A stretch of DNA of 64,000 nt from JAMZMI01 sp963848175 (GCA_963848175.1 CAWKCO010000012.1:372001-436000), one strand, 5' to 3'. Numbered from the stretch's first letter, positions 9,601 through 16,675 are shown. A program made the numbers and translations. The notes: a model not told the origin generated them from the sequence alone.

Positions 9601-11668
9601 TCAGACCTTTTATTATTATCAAGGAGATTATACACGGGGTAACTTTAGCATTCCTACGATTGATCAAGGCGATTCTAAATACAACGGGAATATTTCTGTA
9701 ACTCGATCGAAAACTAAATATGCGGGAGGCTCGCAGGAGTTAATCATGCATTATGATTATGATGATAAAAACCAGCTGGTGAAAGCATCAAACAGTACCA
9801 ATAATGCCTTCAAAGTAGATGGGATAAGCTATGATGCCCATGGAAATATTCAGTCTATTAGAAGAAAAGATACCGACGGAACAAGTAATAGACATGATCT
9901 TGCTTATAACTATGATCCTAATAACCTTAATAGATTGAACTCAGTAGCGGATGCGGGTGATGAGAATTATGATGCGACCTACGGATACAACGAAATCGGT
10001 GAAATGGATCAACTGACCAGACAAGGCAAATCGATGGAAACCTATGAATATGATGTCGCAGGAAAGGTGAAGAAAATTACCAGTAATGAACTGGAAGCAG
10101 TCTTTGAATACGACGATCGTGGTTTTAGAATCAGGAAAGTAAATGAAAAAGACACTAATCCTGAAAATATTTATGTGAGAGATGCCTCTGGTAGTATCAT
10201 GGCCATATATGAGGCCAATGCCAATGAAGGGTATGACGTCATAGAAAATCCGATCTACGGGGCAAGCAGACTAGGAACATATTATCATACCGATGGGAGA
10301 CGAGAATATGAGCTAAAAGACCATCTAGGAAATGTAAGGGCTGTCGTAGGAGTAGAAGCTACTGACCCCATCACCTTGTATCAAAATAATAGCACCACAA
10401 CTACCAATTCTTTCAATTTTTCGGCTAATGGAGTACAAGAAGGTGATGAAATTACCCTCAGTTTTGATGCGATCCCTAGCCTCAACTGGGGCATAGCTGC
10501 TGAAATATATGTTAATGGGTCTTCAGGGCCGTTTCAATACAAGCTTTTTGAGGAAGGAAGCAATGATCCTTACACTGATTTTCATACTTTTAGCTTTACG
10601 CTGAAAGTGACAAAATCCAATGTTACCAATACAAATGTTTTGATTCATGATGCCTACGGTGGGAATATGCAGATCAAAAACATTAAGCTGAGCAGACGTA
10701 CGGTCAGTCATGCAGTAACGAGCGTCTCCAACTACTACCCTTTTGGCCTGAAGATGAAATACACAGGAGGCAACATTGGTCCTGCTGCTGATTACCGCTA
10801 TGGCTATCAAGGAGACTTTGCTGAAGAAGATGACGAAACGGGGTTTAATCATTTTGAGGCAAGGCAGTATGATCCTGTTATCGGACGGTGGATGGTGCCT
10901 GATCCGGCTAGGCAGTATTCATCTGGTTATATTGGAATGGGGAATAATCCTATAATGGGTGTCGATCCGAATGGTGAATGGGTTTGGGGAGCTGGCTTTC
11001 TAAATAATGTTCGTTATTCGGATGCTTCAAATGAGCAGATGATGTACTATAGTTCGTTATATCCTGATGCCAATATTACAGCAGGTAAAAATGGCTTTGA
11101 AATTTCCGCCTTATCACATACAGGAGAAACTACGAGAAGTGCGGCTTATGAGACGTTTGTTAATGTTAATATTTCTAAGTCAGGAGATGTAAATATTGGA
11201 TTTGATTCTTATTGGCATCATTACCCTATTGATGCCATTCATTCTGATCCTTTAAGTCAACTTATGTTTATTCCTGGTGCAGGGGCTGCTATTAGTTCAA
11301 GTGCAAGGCTTGTAGGTTATGGCGTTGGACGATTTGCAGGATTATTTGCAACAAACAGTTCCCGTGTTTTTTGGGGAGGAAGTAGATTTTCTATGTTAAG
11401 AGGAATGGCTTATGCTAGGATGAATAATATGGTTACACTTGAAATGACTCTTGCTGGTCGAACAATGAACGCTGTGCACTCATATTTGCCCAGAGCCGTG
11501 AAAGGGCCTATTTGGGAAGGTTTGTCAACGAGTTTTGCTTCTGGGGCAAGAGGAAGTGCAAATGTATTCTTGAAGAATCAAGGAGCAGGAAGGATATGGT
11601 CTACTATTGAACGGCCAATTTTGCAGAATAGAGGTATTGGAATTCAATACCACTATGGAATTCACTAA
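6641..11668 (+). CDS. RHS repeat protein with core domain and C-terminal toxin-like tip (system 1)
   Basis: A 1675-residue protein with its own signal peptide (residues ~10-35, ending near FNGQAQC). An Ig-like N-terminal region is followed by many YD repeats (YTYDYQGRLLSMEE, YEYDVAGKVKKI). The RHS core is complete: LKDHLGNVRAVV near 1230, YYPFGLKMKYTGG near 1366, and ARQYDPVIGRWMVPDP followed by GVDPNGEW near 1440. Everything after the core is the variable tip. Its last ~100 residues (from SSRVFWGGSRFSML through TLEMTLAGRTMN, IWEGLS.SFA.GA.G..NVF and SIERP-like W.TIERPIL) look like a compact domain I have seen at the end of polymorphic toxins, activity unknown to me. The stop overlaps the immunity candidate. 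Confidence 0.85.
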   Translation: MRINLNNSNGTKTKGFVLFFVLQSICYLFSFNGQAQCSEPSLGASNECSTNTYRLVAISNESNLNGAYHKWYLSSTDAGYADATIDYYDGSYLSTSIIVNDRNNTYWVSLVNGGCESPRKPINASSLNEITTPFIGISPIGGYGLCQGEFIQLEAFPGGANYTLSQFVWYIDGVAQTGETGEIFSVSYDDVFNVSVSARANGTCVSNQLISADISPNIPFFETPYQIPDKLGGDGIICKGETSSKYQAIGLYCEQSTFWSIEGGGESTIDSNGIVTWDQTFLGFVTINLTATSWFGTTDVRSLEVEVVNNDDCFNTITSTSFTAGNIPISSSKSYFDHTGKLIQSQTKSRATNTIFASQPIYDKFNRPAGQTLSAPISTTEFGFEPNFMQESSAGAIYGSENFDKLTPDPVLNTQPGTLGHYYSTNNNLEPYVATTSYPFSKTEYYDDGTGEQKSQSAPGNQFVGNEKRSYSKTFPVLTDLNDHYAWVYDKLLGKTGTSFKFAAVKTVSRGVDGKEVIGYSDESGNGLVSAYGYVAGGVEFPIQYTSTALSGFEGGAFDFHVPQSASGSTSLGVTKSGGGGPPIILASTDLLTGLDVTTSQKPMGFYRCEGAERIEGTYKYYDASFNFYDDMGRLIVSVPPLGVKDILSKNKTQITEQYVKENIPYATYYTYDYQGRLLSMEETDAGITNYVYRKDGSIRFSQNAKQKANGGRYSYTNYDKLGRPVESGEYVGTAIAFQSANMTTILESTEEGGGLITSHSQRKDWVSTYYDLADYAPGATLSYNEQNVSLRKYNASQTEIKAENSVTLLPGFAVASGQSFTASVGTPADVPVPSITLPEQDFLHGAVSYTENENSKTWYSYDEMGRVTWMASWYPHIFDEPKLVEYEYDFLGNVTYVKYQAGEEDAFYHRYEYDLDMRLSKAYASKYPISLANANGSLQAEYVYYTHGPLKKVTLADGIEDIEYYYTLNGQLKSINNPNDNNNTFAQTFYYYQGDYTRGNFSIPTIDQGDSKYNGNISVTRSKTKYAGGSQELIMHYDYDDKNQLVKASNSTNNAFKVDGISYDAHGNIQSIRRKDTDGTSNRHDLAYNYDPNNLNRLNSVADAGDENYDATYGYNEIGEMDQLTRQGKSMETYEYDVAGKVKKITSNELEAVFEYDDRGFRIRKVNEKDTNPENIYVRDASGSIMAIYEANANEGYDVIENPIYGASRLGTYYHTDGRREYELKDHLGNVRAVVGVEATDPITLYQNNSTTTTNSFNFSANGVQEGDEITLSFDAIPSLNWGIAAEIYVNGSSGPFQYKLFEEGSNDPYTDFHTFSFTLKVTKSNVTNTNVLIHDAYGGNMQIKNIKLSRRTVSHAVTSVSNYYPFGLKMKYTGGNIGPAADYRYGYQGDFAEEDDETGFNHFEARQYDPVIGRWMVPDPARQYSSGYIGMGNNPIMGVDPNGEWVWGAGFLNNVRYSDASNEQMMYYSSLYPDANITAGKNGFEISALSHTGETTRSAAYETFVNVNISKSGDVNIGFDSYWHHYPIDAIHSDPLSQLMFIPGAGAAISSSARLVGYGVGRFAGLFATNSSRVFWGGSRFSMLRGMAYARMNNMVTLEMTLAGRTMNAVHSYLPRAVKGPIWEGLSTSFASGARGSANVFLKNQGAGRIWSTIERPILQNRGIGIQYHYGIH

Positions 11669-12047
11669 TATTAGTATAAAATGTATGAATATGTTTTTTC
11701 TAATTAGGAAACTACTTTTTCCTGCCAATACATTAAAAGGGAAGATTATCAGGATTGAACACGATATTAAGGAGATAGTTCTCAAAAGGGGGGTAGGTGA
11801 CTTCTGGCTTTGGAGATTCGGGGTTTATAATATTAACCCTAAACATTTGGCTATTTGGGTTTGTGTCAAAGATGATATAACCAAAGAGAATTTAAAATCA
11901 GATATTGAGTTAATCCCAAATATTAAAAACCTGTTCTATAAACATGGATATCCTTCTGAGGCCGTTGAAGAGGTATATGTAGGAATAGAGTCTCAAGAAA
12001 CGGTAGATAGACAATCAAAAGGTAATTGGTATTTACATTTGAAATAA
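11655..12047 (+). CDS. Candidate immunity protein for the RHS system 1 tip
   Basis: A 130-residue soluble protein; the ATG at 11655 lies inside the end of the RHS gene, a 14-nt overlap that suggests coupled translation. An ATG at 11685 or 11691 is also possible. No signal peptide is convincing, so it probably acts in the cytoplasm. The C-terminal half (NPKHLAIWVCVKDD, then YVGIESQETVDRQS) looks like a conserved small domain. Position directly after a polymorphic-toxin tip is the usual place for the cognate inhibitor; function is inferred from position only. The gene is followed at once by REP-like hairpins. Confidence 0.6.
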   Translation: MEFTNISIKCMNMFFLIRKLLFPANTLKGKIIRIEHDIKEIVLKRGVGDFWLWRFGVYNINPKHLAIWVCVKDDITKENLKSDIELIPNIKNLFYKHGYPSEAVEEVYVGIESQETVDRQSKGNWYLHLK

Positions 12048-12385
12048 CCCTCCGCTAGTCCGAGCAGGTCTGTCGCTAGCGCAAGGTACTGTCACCGCTA
12101 GCGTGAGGCTGTGCCTCGTGTCTTCCCGCACTCGCTCGGCTGTGCCGAGTAAGGGGTATGAATAAGGCTTGTAGCCTGAGAAGAGCAGAAATTAGCCCCC
12201 CGCTAGTCCGAGCATGCCATGTCGCTAGCGCTAGGCTTTGCCTAGTGTCCTACGGTATGAAAGACAAAGAAGCGGGATCGCTTTCAGCTGGTGTCCTACG
12301 GTATGAAAGTCATAGAAACGAGATCGGCTAGGTACGAGCCGAAGACTCGCACCAGCGTACGAAGTGGTATGAATAACTGGCTTGT
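12048..12385 (+). repeat. REP-like hairpin cluster 1
   Basis: Two or more units of the form GCTAGCG + short hairpin + GTGTCC(TACGGTATGAAAG). GCTAGCG at 12097-12103 precedes GAGGC-TGT-GCCTC; GCTAGCGC at 12224-12231 precedes TAGGC-TTT-GCCTA. A second hairpin type, CTCGGC-TGT-GCCGAG, occurs near 12133-12148. The stem bases change between units but keep pairing. These match units around the nearby RAYT gene and at 56.6-57.5 kb, so they are probably its non-autonomous substrate. Confidence 0.7.
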
Positions 12386-12432
12386 ATTATCTTTTTCTGA
12401 TTAACTTTCTGTCATGAGCCGCAAGTACAAGT
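12360..12432 (+). pseudogene. Relic of the 5' end of a second RAYT transposase
   Basis: The stretch GGCTTGTATT...GATTAACTTTCTGTCATGAGCCGCAAGTA repeats, almost base for base, the sequence around the start of the RAYT gene at 13400. After about seven codons (MSRKYK) the similarity decays and a stop follows. It records either a former transposase copy or a REP unit that carried the gene start with it. Confidence 0.6.
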
Positions 12433-12514
12433 ATAAATGCTGCAATCTACGGATGATTAAGACTTCTGTGATTGTAAAATAGATGAAAGTACGTCATTTG
12501 TGAGCATTCCAATA

Positions 12515-12599
12515 ACGTGCTGGTCATGGCACAGAAGTGTATTTTCAAGATGAAGTAATTGGTTGAAAGACGAAGTGACAATCTCATCCAATGGGTTGA
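12515..12599 (+). pseudogene. Relic of a tyrosine recombinase 3' end
   Basis: CTGGTCATGGCACAGAAGTG and the following bases parallel the better preserved tail at 14253-14348. The last codons read QSHPMG-stop at 12579-12599, matching the QYHP(L/M) ends of the second recombinases in this window. It is frameshifted. It lies immediately upstream of the TA operon at 12660, the same arrangement as at the intact recombinase at 53584. Confidence 0.5.
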
Positions 12600-12621
12600 A
12601 ACTGGTTATTCAATAAAACTG

Positions 12622-12629
12622 TATATTTG
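12622..12629 (+). promoter_or_regulatory. Bacteroidetes -7 box of the YefM/YoeB operon
   Basis: TATATTTG fits the TAnnTTTG -7 consensus exactly and lies about 30 nt before the ATG at 12660. A clear TTG at the ideal upstream spacing was not found. Confidence 0.45.
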
Positions 12630-12659
12630 TACCATATTTGTACACATGATATAATAAAT

Positions 12660-12911
12660 ATGCTAGTTGTAAGTAGTAGAGAATTTAGACAGAATCAAAA
12701 GATGTACTTTGAAAGAGCAGATCAGGGAGAGCAAATTATTGTTCAGAGAGGAAAAGATAGGTCTTATGCTTTGACTCCAGTAGGGGAAGATGATCTTTAT
12801 TTCAATGCTGCAATGGTAAAAAGAATTAAAGAAAGTATCAGTCAGATTGAGTCAGGACAAACTAAAAAGATATCTACATCTGAGGAAATCAAGGATTTGC
12901 TAGGTCTGTGA
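12660..12911 (+). CDS. Antitoxin, Phd/YefM family
   Basis: 83 residues from the ATG at 12660. The upstream in-frame ATG at 12627 would add residues encoded by the promoter region and is rejected. The N-terminal block (SSREFRQNQKMYFERADQGEQIIVQRG) has the compact Phd/YefM fold pattern that binds operator DNA. The C-terminal tail (TSEEIKDLLGL) would wrap the toxin. It neutralises the YoeB-type RNase encoded next, with which it overlaps (GTGA), and should autoregulate the operon. Confidence 0.8.
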   Translation: MLVVSSREFRQNQKMYFERADQGEQIIVQRGKDRSYALTPVGEDDLYFNAAMVKRIKESISQIESGQTKKISTSEEIKDLLGL

Positions 12912-13186
12912 GTTATGTTTTAGAGTTCTCCGACCATGCCTTGGAAGATATTGAAAAACATCGAAAGGCAGGAGATCAATCGGTTTTGAAGAAGCTACAG
13001 AGATTACTTAATGAATTACGAGACCACCCGATCACAGGGACAGGGCAACCTGAAAGGTTAAAACATGATCTGGCTGGTTTGTATTCCAGAAGGATTAACA
13101 GGAAGCATCGTTTGGTTTACTCCATTAAAGAAGAAATGGTGGTGGTGTATGTCGTGAGTGGATGGGCACATTACGGCGATAAATAA
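12908..13186 (+). CDS. yoeB: mRNA-interferase toxin, YoeB/Txe family
   Basis: 92 residues starting from a GTG whose last two bases begin the antitoxin's TGA stop. Family features are all present: ALEDIEKHRKAGD near the N-terminus, TGTGQPERLKHDLAG, SRRINRKHRLVY and the C-terminal HYGDK. The HRLVY and terminal HY residues are those used for ribosome-dependent mRNA cleavage in YoeB. The neighbour upstream is its antitoxin; REP-like hairpins follow immediately. It appears complete and, with its antitoxin, functional. Confidence 0.85.
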   Translation: MSYVLEFSDHALEDIEKHRKAGDQSVLKKLQRLLNELRDHPITGTGQPERLKHDLAGLYSRRINRKHRLVYSIKEEMVVVYVVSGWAHYGDK

Positions 13187-13189
13187 CCC

Positions 13190-13385
13190 CCCCCAGTTGG
13201 CGCGAGCATGAATGTCGCTAGCGCGAGGCTGTGCCTCGTGTCCTGCGGTATGAAAGAAAGCTGTCCTACGAAATGAAAGTCATAGAAACGAGCTCGTGCC
13301 ATAAGACGACATGATAGGTACGAGCCAAAGACTCGCATCAGCGTACTGAGTGGTATGCATTACTGGCTTGTATTGTTTTTTTGTG
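13190..13385 (+). repeat. REP-like hairpin cluster 2, upstream of RAYT
   Basis: GCTAGCGC (13217-13224) is followed by the perfect hairpin GAGGC-TGT-GCCTC (13225-13237) and GTGTCCTGCGGTATGAAAG. A second half-unit (TGTCCTACGAAATGAAAGTC) follows. The 3' end (TGGTATGCATTACTGGCTTGTATT) is shared with cluster 1. The unit abuts the transposase gene, the classical REP-RAYT arrangement. Confidence 0.7.
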
Positions 13386-13399
13386 ATTAACTTTCTGTC

Positions 13400-13945
13400 A
13401 TGAGCCGCAAGTATAAATTTTACAATAAAGAAGGACTATATTTCGTAAGTTTTGCTACCGTATATTGGGTGGATATCTTTATACGAGATCTTTATTTCAA
13501 TGCAATTATTCAAAGTTTGGATTTTTGCAGAAAGAACAAAGGCATGGAGATATATGCCTATTGTATCATGACAAGTCATGTGCATTTAATTTTCAGAGCT
13601 AAAGATGCCAATCCAAGTGAGCTCCTGCGAGATATGAAGACATTTACTTCAAAAAGAATTCAGCAGCTCATAGCAGAAAATCCACAAGAAAGCAGACGGG
13701 AGTGGGTGCTATGGATGATGGAGCGTGCAGGTCAAAAAAAAAGTAATGTAAAGCATCGGCAATTTTGGCAGCAGCACAACAAGCCGATTGAGTTATGGAC
13801 AGCCGCTGTGATCGATCAAAAGGTGGATTATATCCATAATAATCCAGTGGAAGCTGGCTTTGTGGCGGAACCAGAATATTGGAAATATAGCAGTGCGCAA
13901 GATTATTCAGGTGGGAAAGGTATTTTGGAGATTGATTTTATTTGA
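13400..13945 (+). CDS. REP-associated tyrosine transposase (RAYT), Y1 HUH family
   Basis: 181 residues. The HUH metal-binding motif is H60-V-H62 (MTSHVHLIF) and the nucleophilic tyrosine is probably Y144 in VDYIHNNPVEAGF; both sit in the expected order for a single-Tyr (Y1) transposase. RAYTs cut and join single-stranded DNA at REP hairpins, and matching hairpins flank this gene on both sides (13190-13385 and 13950-14050). The start ATG is supported by the duplicated leader at 12414. It is intact, so REP units could still be moving in this genome. Confidence 0.9.
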   Translation: MSRKYKFYNKEGLYFVSFATVYWVDIFIRDLYFNAIIQSLDFCRKNKGMEIYAYCIMTSHVHLIFRAKDANPSELLRDMKTFTSKRIQQLIAENPQESRREWVLWMMERAGQKKSNVKHRQFWQQHNKPIELWTAAVIDQKVDYIHNNPVEAGFVAEPEYWKYSSAQDYSGGKGILEIDFI

Positions 13946-13949
13946 TTTA

Positions 13950-14050
13950 GTGATTCTCAGCTAGCGTCAGCGTGTCGCTCGTGTCCTACTGCATGAAAGT
14001 CATAGAAACGAGATCGGCTAGGTACGAGATGCGAGGCTTTTTTATGAATA
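13950..14050 (+). repeat. REP-like unit downstream of RAYT
   Basis: A degraded unit: AGCTAGCGTCAGCG, then GTGTCCTACTGCATGAAAGTC and ATAGAAACGAGATCGGCTAGG. The latter parts match clusters 1 and 2. It marks the right side of the RAYT locus. Confidence 0.55.
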
Positions 14051-14055
14051 AGCAG

Positions 14056-14215
14056 TTCTAGCCTTAGCATCTCTCAGTAAGTATCAATGATATTAAAAAG
14101 GACGTTTTTGGTATTAGGGTCGAGGCTTTGAATTTCCTGAAGTCTTTGCACGGTTTTCTTATCAAAAGAGGCATTCATTCTTTCACCCACCAGATAATCT
14201 AAGGTCTGCATTAAT
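14056..14215 (-). pseudogene. Relic of the XRE regulator C-terminus (left end of the mobile element)
   Basis: Read on the minus strand it gives TLDYLVGE...NASFDKKTVQRLQEIQSL...KNVLFNIID. This is the C-terminal half of the XRE regulators at 38638 and 48270 (TLDYLVDE, SATFDKQTVKRI, KNHLFALMD). The final LRDAK block follows in another frame. The helix-turn-helix half is missing. It lies next to a recombinase 3' relic, so the two ends of the element are joined here. Confidence 0.7.
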
Positions 14216-14252
14216 CTTTCCTGTATTCATAAAGTGATCCTTATATATCCGT

Positions 14253-14348
14253 GCAGGTCACCGCTATATCTGTAGCACAGAAGCGCGTATTTTCAGAATG
14301 AAGTTGAGGGTGGAAAGAGAGATAGAACAATATCATCCGTTGGGATGA
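14253..14348 (+). pseudogene. Relic of tyrosine recombinase 3' end (right end of the mobile element)
   Basis: One open frame reads AGHRYICSTEARIFRM..., continues through LRVEREIEQYHPLG and stops at 14346-14348. GHRYI.STE is the block holding the last catalytic His of tyrosine recombinases, and QYHPLG is the normal C-terminal end. The Tyr position after STE is replaced here (STEAR). About 45 nt further on a TA operon starts. Confidence 0.7.
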
Positions 14349-14393
14349 TCAAAAATGGAATAGAAATCGTTACTTTGTAGAAACGGCATTGAC

Positions 14394-14651
14394 ATGAGAA
14401 TAGCTACAGTAAAAAAAGAAATTCACGAGTATATAGATCAGGCAGATCAGAGGTTTTTGACTTTGGTTTATAGTATGGTTCAAGCGGAAAAAGGAAATCA
14501 GGAAAGCTTAGATGATAAACTACGAGCTGAAATGATCACCAGAGCTGAGGCCTCTGAGAGAGACATAGCAGAGGGAAGAACTATTAGTGCTCAAGATTTC
14601 AAACTCAAATTGGAAGGTTGGAAACAAGTAAAAAGAGAAAGTATCAAGTAG
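14394..14651 (+). CDS. Antitoxin of a RelE/ParE-type module
   Basis: 85 residues, rich in charged and helix-forming residues (IATVKKEIHEYIDQADQRFLTLVY at the N-terminus), ending in a basic tail. The pattern is that of short Bacteroidetes antitoxins that precede RelE/ParE toxins. The toxin gene overlaps its end by 34 nt. Upstream the sequence ATAGAAATCGTTACTTTGTAG (14361-14380) resembles a promoter and recurs before the TA operon at 53620. Confidence 0.65.
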   Translation: MRIATVKKEIHEYIDQADQRFLTLVYSMVQAEKGNQESLDDKLRAEMITRAEASERDIAEGRTISAQDFKLKLEGWKQVKRESIK

Positions 14652-14971
14652 AATATACTGCATCTGCGGATGATCATTTTTATCATGTTGTTGCGTTTTT
14701 CTACCAACACCATAGTTTGGAAAAAGCCGAACAGATGATTGATGAGTTAGAACAATTAGCCCAAAGTCTGGAATATTTACCTCACCGTGGAGCTGTGGAG
14801 AAATGGCTTGAAGAGAGATCTTACGAATATCGTTTTTTGCTGTTTAAAAGAACAAGTAGATCAGATGTAAAAGTCATCTATTTTGTGGATGATGAATCGG
14901 GGATAGTTTTCGTGACAGATTTTTTCCCCACAGAGAAAGATGTGTACGAGTTGGTGGAGAGAAATCGGTAG
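14618..14971 (+). CDS. RelE/ParE-superfamily toxin
   Basis: About 117 residues from a TTG at 14618 overlapping the antitoxin gene; no ATG is available before the conserved start of the fold. YTASADDHFYHVVAFFYQ, then EKAEQMIDELEQLAQSLEYLPHRG, YEYRFLLFKR and VKVIYFVDD follow the helix-helix-strand order of ParE/RelE toxins. The target, gyrase or mRNA, cannot be told from sequence. Intact, with its antitoxin. Confidence 0.7.
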   Translation: METSKKRKYQVEYTASADDHFYHVVAFFYQHHSLEKAEQMIDELEQLAQSLEYLPHRGAVEKWLEERSYEYRFLLFKRTSRSDVKVIYFVDDESGIVFVTDFFPTEKDVYELVERNR

Positions 14972-15174
14972 CTTTTGGATATAATTGGATACAAAATGGA
15001 TATACGCGGATATGCAATCCGCTAGTAGAGATGAAGTCTGGAGGTAGTATCCACACTATACCGCTCAATCAACTGAATAAAAGTGCCTTATTGTTCCCCA
15101 CCCCACCCTTCACTTTCATCTTCTTCATAAAATCACGCATTTTTCAACACATCGCCAACGCTATAAAAACGATG

Positions 15175-15228
15175 GCGTCCGTTTGCCTAAGAGGACGCCT
15201 TCATTCACCCAAACGGACGCGTCCGTTT
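15175..15228. repeat. Perfect 18-bp palindrome with a third arm, in a 567-nt gene-free stretch
   Basis: Between 14972 and 15538 no gene could be supported. GCGTCCGTTTG (15175-15185) faces its inverted copy at 15210-15220, which itself forms the perfect palindrome AAACGGACGCGTCCGTTT at 15211-15228. Alternative hairpins are therefore possible. There is no T-run, so a simple terminator is unlikely. The rest of the stretch shows nothing clear apart from AT-rich sequence before 15539. Confidence 0.5.
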
Positions 15229-15538
15229 ATGTAAACTTCGATTGTTCATATCTTGTGAATTGGGTAGAACTGCAAAGGTGTTAGATATTCTGTAGCGTCA
15301 GTGAGTAGATGTTGGAGTTTGAAGAGAGAAAATCAGCATAAAACACGTGTGATCCGGAGTTTATTATGTTCTTCGGAATCAAAATTCCACATAGAATACG
15401 GAGCAGGATCAAGGCCTTCGGAATGGCATGAGGGCTTTTCTTTGCACTTCATATTAAGCTCATGTTCTATTTCACTGCATGGTGGGCTAGATGGGCTTTT
15501 GATCTAATTTTTCATTTTTACAATTATCAATTTACCGT

Positions 15539-16675
15539 ATGAATTTTTCTCGTTATCGTCTCATGGTATGGGTGTTTCTATCTTTTCTGTCATTCACCAG
15601 TACCGCTCAATACACCATGTATGTTACTGCTCCAAAAGTGTCTGGGCCAGGGCAAACTTCAAGTGTGTCCGTTTATATACCAGAGTCAAGTAGTAGTAAG
15701 CTGGTGGATTTCAAGTATGGAGGAGTAAAAGGAAGGGTCACACCAGCCACGCTCAAGCACAATGGTGTCAATAGCACGATTCATACATGGATAAAAACTT
15801 GGGATGCATCAGACTCAGGCACGAAAACGATAGAGGTGTTTATTGACGATGTTCTTTTTAGCGTGGAGAAAATACAAATGAACGGTGGTGGTGGGCTATT
15901 GACAGCCACCTATGGTCACTCCGACTGGGTACAAACAGGTACTGGGATTGAGAGAGTAGGAGTGGGAGGAAGTCCTAACTCTGGCTACAATCTGGATGTT
16001 TACGGTGATGCGAGAGCACGAGGTAACTTTGTAACCGAACAGCTCTCTGTCAAAGCAAAATATATCGATAATGATGATATTTTTCCAGCGACTGATGCAG
16101 CTTTTAGAAGTGATGATTGGATAAAAATAAATGGCTTTATTGAGTTAAACCCGTCCAATACCAGTCGAGGGATAAAAATCAATGCAACGAATAATACTAG
16201 TTTTTTGAATATTACTCACCGAAGTGACTGGAGTTATTTTGCTTTCAATCAAGACATTAGCAGCACCAACTTCTTTTTGCGTGGCAATGGCACTGATGTA
16301 CAGATTGCCAATCGCTTGCAGATTGGAACAACCAACATTGACCCAACATTTAAGTTAGCCGTAAATGGTCATATCCGAGCAAAAGAAATCAAAGTAGAAA
16401 CGGGCTGGTCAGATTTCGTATTTGAAGAAACTTATGACTTGCCATCTCTAGAGCAAGTAGAGGCTCAAATTAAAGAAAAAGGCCATCTGAAAGATATCCC
16501 AAGTGCGGCTGAAGTAGCAGAGAATGGTATTTATCTTGGAGAGATGGATGCTAAGTTGCTACAGAAGATTGAGGAGCTGACGCTGTATATCATTGAGCAA
16601 AACAAGAGGTTAGATCAATTAGAAGATAAGAACGCTGCTTTAGAAGAAGTAGTAGCAACGATAAAGGGCAATTGA
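15539..16675 (+). CDS. Secreted fibre-like protein with conserved coiled-coil C-terminus (paralogue 1)
   Basis: 378 residues with a signal peptide (YRLMVWVFLSFLSFTSTAQ). The middle contains the 'GIG-x-NP/DVNG'-type pattern of Bacteroidetes fibre proteins (FKLAVNGHIRAKEIKVE). The C-terminus carries the block WSDFVFEETYDLPSLEQVE, then KGHLKDIPSA.EVAENGIYLGEMD, and a terminal coiled coil (KIEELTLYIIEQNKRLDQLE). It resembles tail-fibre/S74 neighbours, but no intramolecular-chaperone catalytic dyad was recognised. Four paralogues share this end (16945, 26962, 27974, 29184). Confidence 0.8.
   Translation: MNFSRYRLMVWVFLSFLSFTSTAQYTMYVTAPKVSGPGQTSSVSVYIPESSSSKLVDFKYGGVKGRVTPATLKHNGVNSTIHTWIKTWDASDSGTKTIEVFIDDVLFSVEKIQMNGGGGLLTATYGHSDWVQTGTGIERVGVGGSPNSGYNLDVYGDARARGNFVTEQLSVKAKYIDNDDIFPATDAAFRSDDWIKINGFIELNPSNTSRGIKINATNNTSFLNITHRSDWSYFAFNQDISSTNFFLRGNGTDVQIANRLQIGTTNIDPTFKLAVNGHIRAKEIKVETGWSDFVFEETYDLPSLEQVEAQIKEKGHLKDIPSAAEVAENGIYLGEMDAKLLQKIEELTLYIIEQNKRLDQLEDKNAALEEVVATIKGN

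Noticed and set aside
2151..11668. Type VI secretion-linked RHS
   Set aside because: Both halves carry Sec signal peptides and no PAAR, VgrG or Hcp gene is near; a T6SS route is unsupported.
12048..12385. CRISPR array
   Set aside because: Repeats are irregularly spaced hairpins without constant-length spacers and lie next to a RAYT gene, not cas genes.
15301..15507. 68-codon open frame between the TA operon and the fibre gene
   Set aside because: GTG start, odd composition (many Cys, Ser, His), no ribosome-binding context and no resemblance to any family; most likely chance.
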